From contig CAIULA010000013.1 of NCBI GenBank assembly GCA_903899945.1, positions 54,486 through 118,485 of the forward strand: a stretch of 64,000 bases of DNA. Reading direction: 5' to 3'. This DNA is from an uncultured Alphaproteobacteria bacterium. Lineage in GTDB: Bacteria > Pseudomonadota > Alphaproteobacteria > Paracaedibacterales > CAIULA01. Of the stretch, positions 61,587 to 64,000 are shown one piece after another. A program made the translations under genes and the position numbers. Within the stretch, counting starts at the first letter, position 1. Every line of letters begins with the position of its first letter. The notes under the pieces are model-generated. The model saw only the letters and a list, made by a program, of their open reading frames with translations. It ran no database searches and was not told the origin of the DNA.

Positions 61587-62289
61587 AAATTTACTTTGGT
61601 TTTATTTAGTCGTTACGTTGTCCACCCACGAAGTTTACGCTAGAGTTAGCATGCCCTTGGGAGTGCAAAACCCCTCAAAGACTCAAGCCAAGAATTCTTT
61701 AGAATCCTCTACAAATTGCCCAGCAATTATCAGTCATTTTGAGAAACTTTATGGCATTCCTGACAAATTACTTGCGTCAATTGCAACGGTAGAATCCCGT
61801 AATTCCCCATGGGCTGTATATGCTTTGAAAAAATCACGTTTTTTCTCCACACAAAAAGGAGCCATTGATTATATTCAAAAACTAAAAGCAAAGGGCGTTA
61901 AAAATATAAACATTGGTTGCATGCAAATTAATTTACAATCGCATGGTCGCCGATTTAAAAACTTGAGCGATATTCTGCCTCCCTACCAAAACATTGCCTA
62001 TGCCGCAAAACTTATGAAGATTTTATACACTCAATATGGTTCTTGGGAAACAGCCGTCAAACATTATCACTCAAGCTCTTCTCTCCATAATGTCTCCTAC
62101 AAGGATCGAGTGTTTTCAGTATGGGCTCACAAAAAAGGTGAAACCTATACAGCCTCACCTCAGTCTGTCTCATGGGATCAAAAACAGCCCCCTTCAACTA
62201 TGAATTCACTTGAAGAAAAGCAACCTCTTGTTAGAATCGTATTTGGCCCAGGTGCGGGTGTGTCAAAACAGTTTTTGAAGAATAAGTAG
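61576..62289 (+). CDS. Exported lytic transglycosylase (SLT domain)
   Basis: TTG at 61576 is chosen because CGGAGG lies 9 bases upstream and a signal peptide ([17 protein letters not shown]) follows at once. The 237-residue protein has the goose-lysozyme-like fold: [19 protein letters not shown] (catalytic Glu), [42 protein letters not shown]. It cleaves peptidoglycan in the periplasm. The C-terminal tail is polar and unassigned. Confidence 0.85.
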   Translation: MVTKNLLWFYLVVTLSTHEVYARVSMPLGVQNPSKTQAKNSLESSTNCPAIISHFEKLYGIPDKLLASIATVESRNSPWAVYALKKSRFFSTQKGAIDYIQKLKAKGVKNINIGCMQINLQSHGRRFKNLSDILPPYQNIAYAAKLMKILYTQYGSWETAVKHYHSSSSLHNVSYKDRVFSVWAHKKGETYTASPQSVSWDQKQPPSTMNSLEEKQPLVRIVFGPGAGVSKQFLKNK

Positions 62290-62297
62290 AGTTTTAT

Positions 62298-62888
62298 ATG
62301 ATAAATTCAATAGATCAAGCAGCAATCGATCAACTTTTTTTAAATGCTCGTACGCATTCCTTTTGGCAAGATAAGGAAGTCAGTGATGATCTTTTAAAAC
62401 AAGTATATGACCTTGCTAAGATATGTCCAACAAGTGCTAATTGCTCTCCTTTAAGGGTTATTTTTGTAAAATCAACTTCTGCAAAAGAAAAGCTTAGACC
62501 GCTCCTTGCTGAAGGCAATATTGAAAAAACTATGTCGGCACCGGTAACAGCCATTCTTGGACATGATATGGAATTCTATGAAAAACTCCCGATTCTTTTC
62601 CCTCATGCAGATGCAAAGTCTTGGTTTACCGGTAGCCCTGAACTTGTTGAAACAACCGCTTTCAGAAATGGAACCTTGCAAGGTGCTTACTTTATCCTTG
62701 CAGCCCGTTCTCTTGGGCTTGACTGCGGTCCAATGTCAGGCTTTGATAACAAAGGCGTAGACCAGTCATTCTTCGCCGGCACCTCTTTTAAATCAAATTT
62801 CTTATGTAACTTAGGGTATGGGATACCAGAAAAGCTCTTCCCTAGATCTCCTCGATTAAATTTCACTGAAGCCTGTCAAATACTTTAA
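62298..62888 (+). CDS. Nitroreductase-family protein, RutE/malonic semialdehyde reductase type
   Basis: This 196-residue protein lacks a signal peptide and has [16 protein letters not shown] (FMN-binding), [50 protein letters not shown] and LCNLGYG, as in RutE. It reduces small aldehydes or nitro compounds with NAD(P)H and FMN. It starts 8 bases after the transglycosylase, probably by chance of operon packing. Confidence 0.87.
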   Translation: MINSIDQAAIDQLFLNARTHSFWQDKEVSDDLLKQVYDLAKICPTSANCSPLRVIFVKSTSAKEKLRPLLAEGNIEKTMSAPVTAILGHDMEFYEKLPILFPHADAKSWFTGSPELVETTAFRNGTLQGAYFILAARSLGLDCGPMSGFDNKGVDQSFFAGTSFKSNFLCNLGYGIPEKLFPRSPRLNFTEACQIL

Positions 62889-62898
62889 GGGATCTGTT

Positions 62899-63663
62899 AT
62901 GAACGGCGTTGATATTGGTGTTATTGTTATCGTTTTGATATCAGCCGGCATTAGCCTTGTTCGTGGATTAACTCGAGAAGTTCTTTCTGTGGTTTCATGG
63001 CTGGGCGCAGCTGTGTCTACATTAATTGCACTGCCTTTGGCCCAAAACATAGCAAGGCAGCATATCAGCAACCCTATGATGGCAGATGTTGCGACAGCTG
63101 CTGTGGTTTTTATTCTTTTTTTAATTATTTTTAGCTTAATAAGCCATTTTCTCTCTGGACTTATTAGACAAAGCGCCCTTGGTGGAATTGATCGATCGCT
63201 CGGATTTGGTTTTGGTATCGTACGCGGCATTATCTTTTTATGTTTGATTGAAATTACAATGAGTTGTTTTGTTTCTAGAGGCAATCAACCTTCTTCTTTA
63301 AAAGAAAGCCGATTTACTTCTGCAATTTACCAAGGAAGCGATTTACTTTTTCAGATATTTCCTTCTTCCTTACAAAATTTCATCACATTGCAGCATCAAA
63401 GACGTAGCACCGAAATAAATGCTAATACTTCCCCTTCGACGACAAATGAAATCGTTGAGTCTCTTTTGAAAACCCAATTAGAACAACATCTTCAACAAGT
63501 AGCTCCGCCTAATAAAGAAGAAAAGAAAATAGAAACACAGAGAGTAGCAGAGGATTTGGCCCAATTAAAACCGAAAGCGCCTGAACCTCAGGATGCGAAT
63601 AGATATTCAAAAAAACAACGTCAGGATATGGAAAGACTGTTGGCACAAGAAGCCGCTGAGTAA
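62899..63663 (+). CDS. CvpA family membrane protein
   Basis: This 254-residue protein has four membrane helices in the first 130 residues with the CvpA pattern (VDIGVIVIVLISAGISLVRGLTREVLSVVSW, then GGIDRSLGFGFGIVRGIIF). The rest is a polar, Gln/Lys-rich cytoplasmic or periplasmic tail. CvpA is needed for colicin V export in E. coli and for envelope stress survival elsewhere. Confidence 0.88.
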   Translation: MNGVDIGVIVIVLISAGISLVRGLTREVLSVVSWLGAAVSTLIALPLAQNIARQHISNPMMADVATAAVVFILFLIIFSLISHFLSGLIRQSALGGIDRSLGFGFGIVRGIIFLCLIEITMSCFVSRGNQPSSLKESRFTSAIYQGSDLLFQIFPSSLQNFITLQHQRRSTEINANTSPSTTNEIVESLLKTQLEQHLQQVAPPNKEEKKIETQRVAEDLAQLKPKAPEPQDANRYSKKQRQDMERLLAQEAAE

Positions 63664-63776
63664 AAAAATCGCTCTTCCCAGCGAAACATAGCTGCTAGCA
63701 GAACTGGAGAAAGCGCGTGTGATACAAGTGGAAAGGCCAATTATTCAGTGATGAATGGAGATAGCGGTGAAGAACT

Positions 63777-63872
63777 TTAATCGTAAAAATCATCTTCGGA
63801 ATAAGGATACTCATCTGCAGATTTTTGTGAACCTTCAAAGTCATCACTATCATATTCCTCATCATAAGTCAA
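63777..63872 (-). pseudogene. Possible remnant encoding an acidic C-terminal tail
   Basis: A 31-residue frame on the minus strand starts at TTG right after an in-frame TGA and reads LTYDEEYDSDDFEGSQ, then KSADEYPYSEDDFYD. The composition is like the acidic end of the small exported protein at 22318-22581. It may be the end of a broken gene or chance. Confidence 0.25.
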
Positions 63873-63930
63873 TCACAAAATCCTAGCGGATCTTGGTTAA
63901 AATGAAAGAAACAATCTCAGTCGTTTGTTA

Positions 63931-64000
63931 TTATAGGGTCGCCGGGGTTATTTTAAGAATTATGACCGTTTCCGCAATGGCGTCATCTACCCGTGCATAA
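63931..64000 (-). repeat. Possible dispersed repeat or gene end at the window edge
   Basis: The minus strand reads ARVDDAIAETVIILKITPA before a stop. This resembles the peptide read through short dispersed repeats common in alphaproteobacterial intergenic DNA. It could instead be the end of a gene entering from the right. Confidence 0.25.

Larger units (their letters stand above)
63664..64000. other. Terminal intergenic region with short remnants
   Basis: This stretch contains no full gene. It holds an acidic minus-strand frame (63777-63872) and a repeat-like piece at the very end, both described separately. Confidence 0.4.

Noticed and set aside
1..64000. CRISPR arrays, rRNA genes, prophage or intact insertion sequences
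   Set aside because: No regularly spaced repeats, rRNA sequences, phage structural genes or complete transposase genes were found.

Overview
The window is a piece of a low-GC alphaproteobacterial chromosome. Lineage markers are a circularly permuted two-piece tmRNA gene next to sspB, a full-length CtrA cell-cycle regulator, the HemD/mitofilin-like/HemY cluster with a zinc-ribbon HemY, an Rsm22-type ribosome assembly factor, and a dnaG-rpoD pair. A+T-rich DNA, small exported proteins, an OGFr-like protein and a DUF2608 protein suggest a host-associated, protist-dwelling alphaproteobacterium such as a member of the Holosporales. That placement is inferred, not proven.

Layout. 0.1-31 kb is mostly housekeeping: tatB, a predicted membrane-anchored methyltransferase, a DUF177-dapF-lysE operon (DapF carries an extra CsaA-like domain), bamE-holC, ssrA-sspB, yggS, a pseudopilin, a folate-salvage ligase, a tightly overlapping dut-SH3-znuC-znuB-rsm22 run, an Lrp regulator, a TonB/BtuB-like pair, the yejABEF peptide importer with a class II aldolase gene inserted in it, ctrA, sodB, prepilin peptidase, an OGFr-like exported protein, rsmI, a GspE/PilB ATPase, ampD and HU.

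31.2-46.6 kb is an accessory island. It is visibly more A+T rich and is bracketed by a 12-bp inverted repeat (31244-31255 and 46594-46605) that resembles insertion-sequence ends. It encodes a phosphoenolpyruvate mutase with the full EDK-x5-NS signature, an Ldh2/ComC-type dehydrogenase, a PhyH-type Fe(II)/2-oxoglutarate dioxygenase, a SAM hydroxide-adenosyltransferase/halogenase-family protein that lacks two of the three hydrolase residues, HIT and Nudix proteins, a nucleotidyltransferase, a cobalamin-type radical SAM enzyme, a 7Fe ferredoxin and several nucleotide-active enzymes with signal peptides. A 1157-residue LuxR-HTH/transmembrane/NB-ARC/TPR protein sits in the middle. My best reading is an undescribed phosphonate-type small-molecule pathway with its own regulator.

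46.6-64 kb returns to core genes: a small LuxR-type protein, rpoD, dnaG, ppx/gppA, tRNA-Gln, a WecA/MraY-type transferase, recO, a BrnQ transporter behind a branched-chain-rich leader peptide with an apparently leaderless start, mnmA, the heme cluster, a NifU-type scaffold, a lytic transglycosylase, a nitroreductase-family protein and CvpA.

The two most unusual signals outside the island are the tmRNA reading frame, which appears to encode a very long arginine-rich tag, and the leaderless BrnQ leader peptide.
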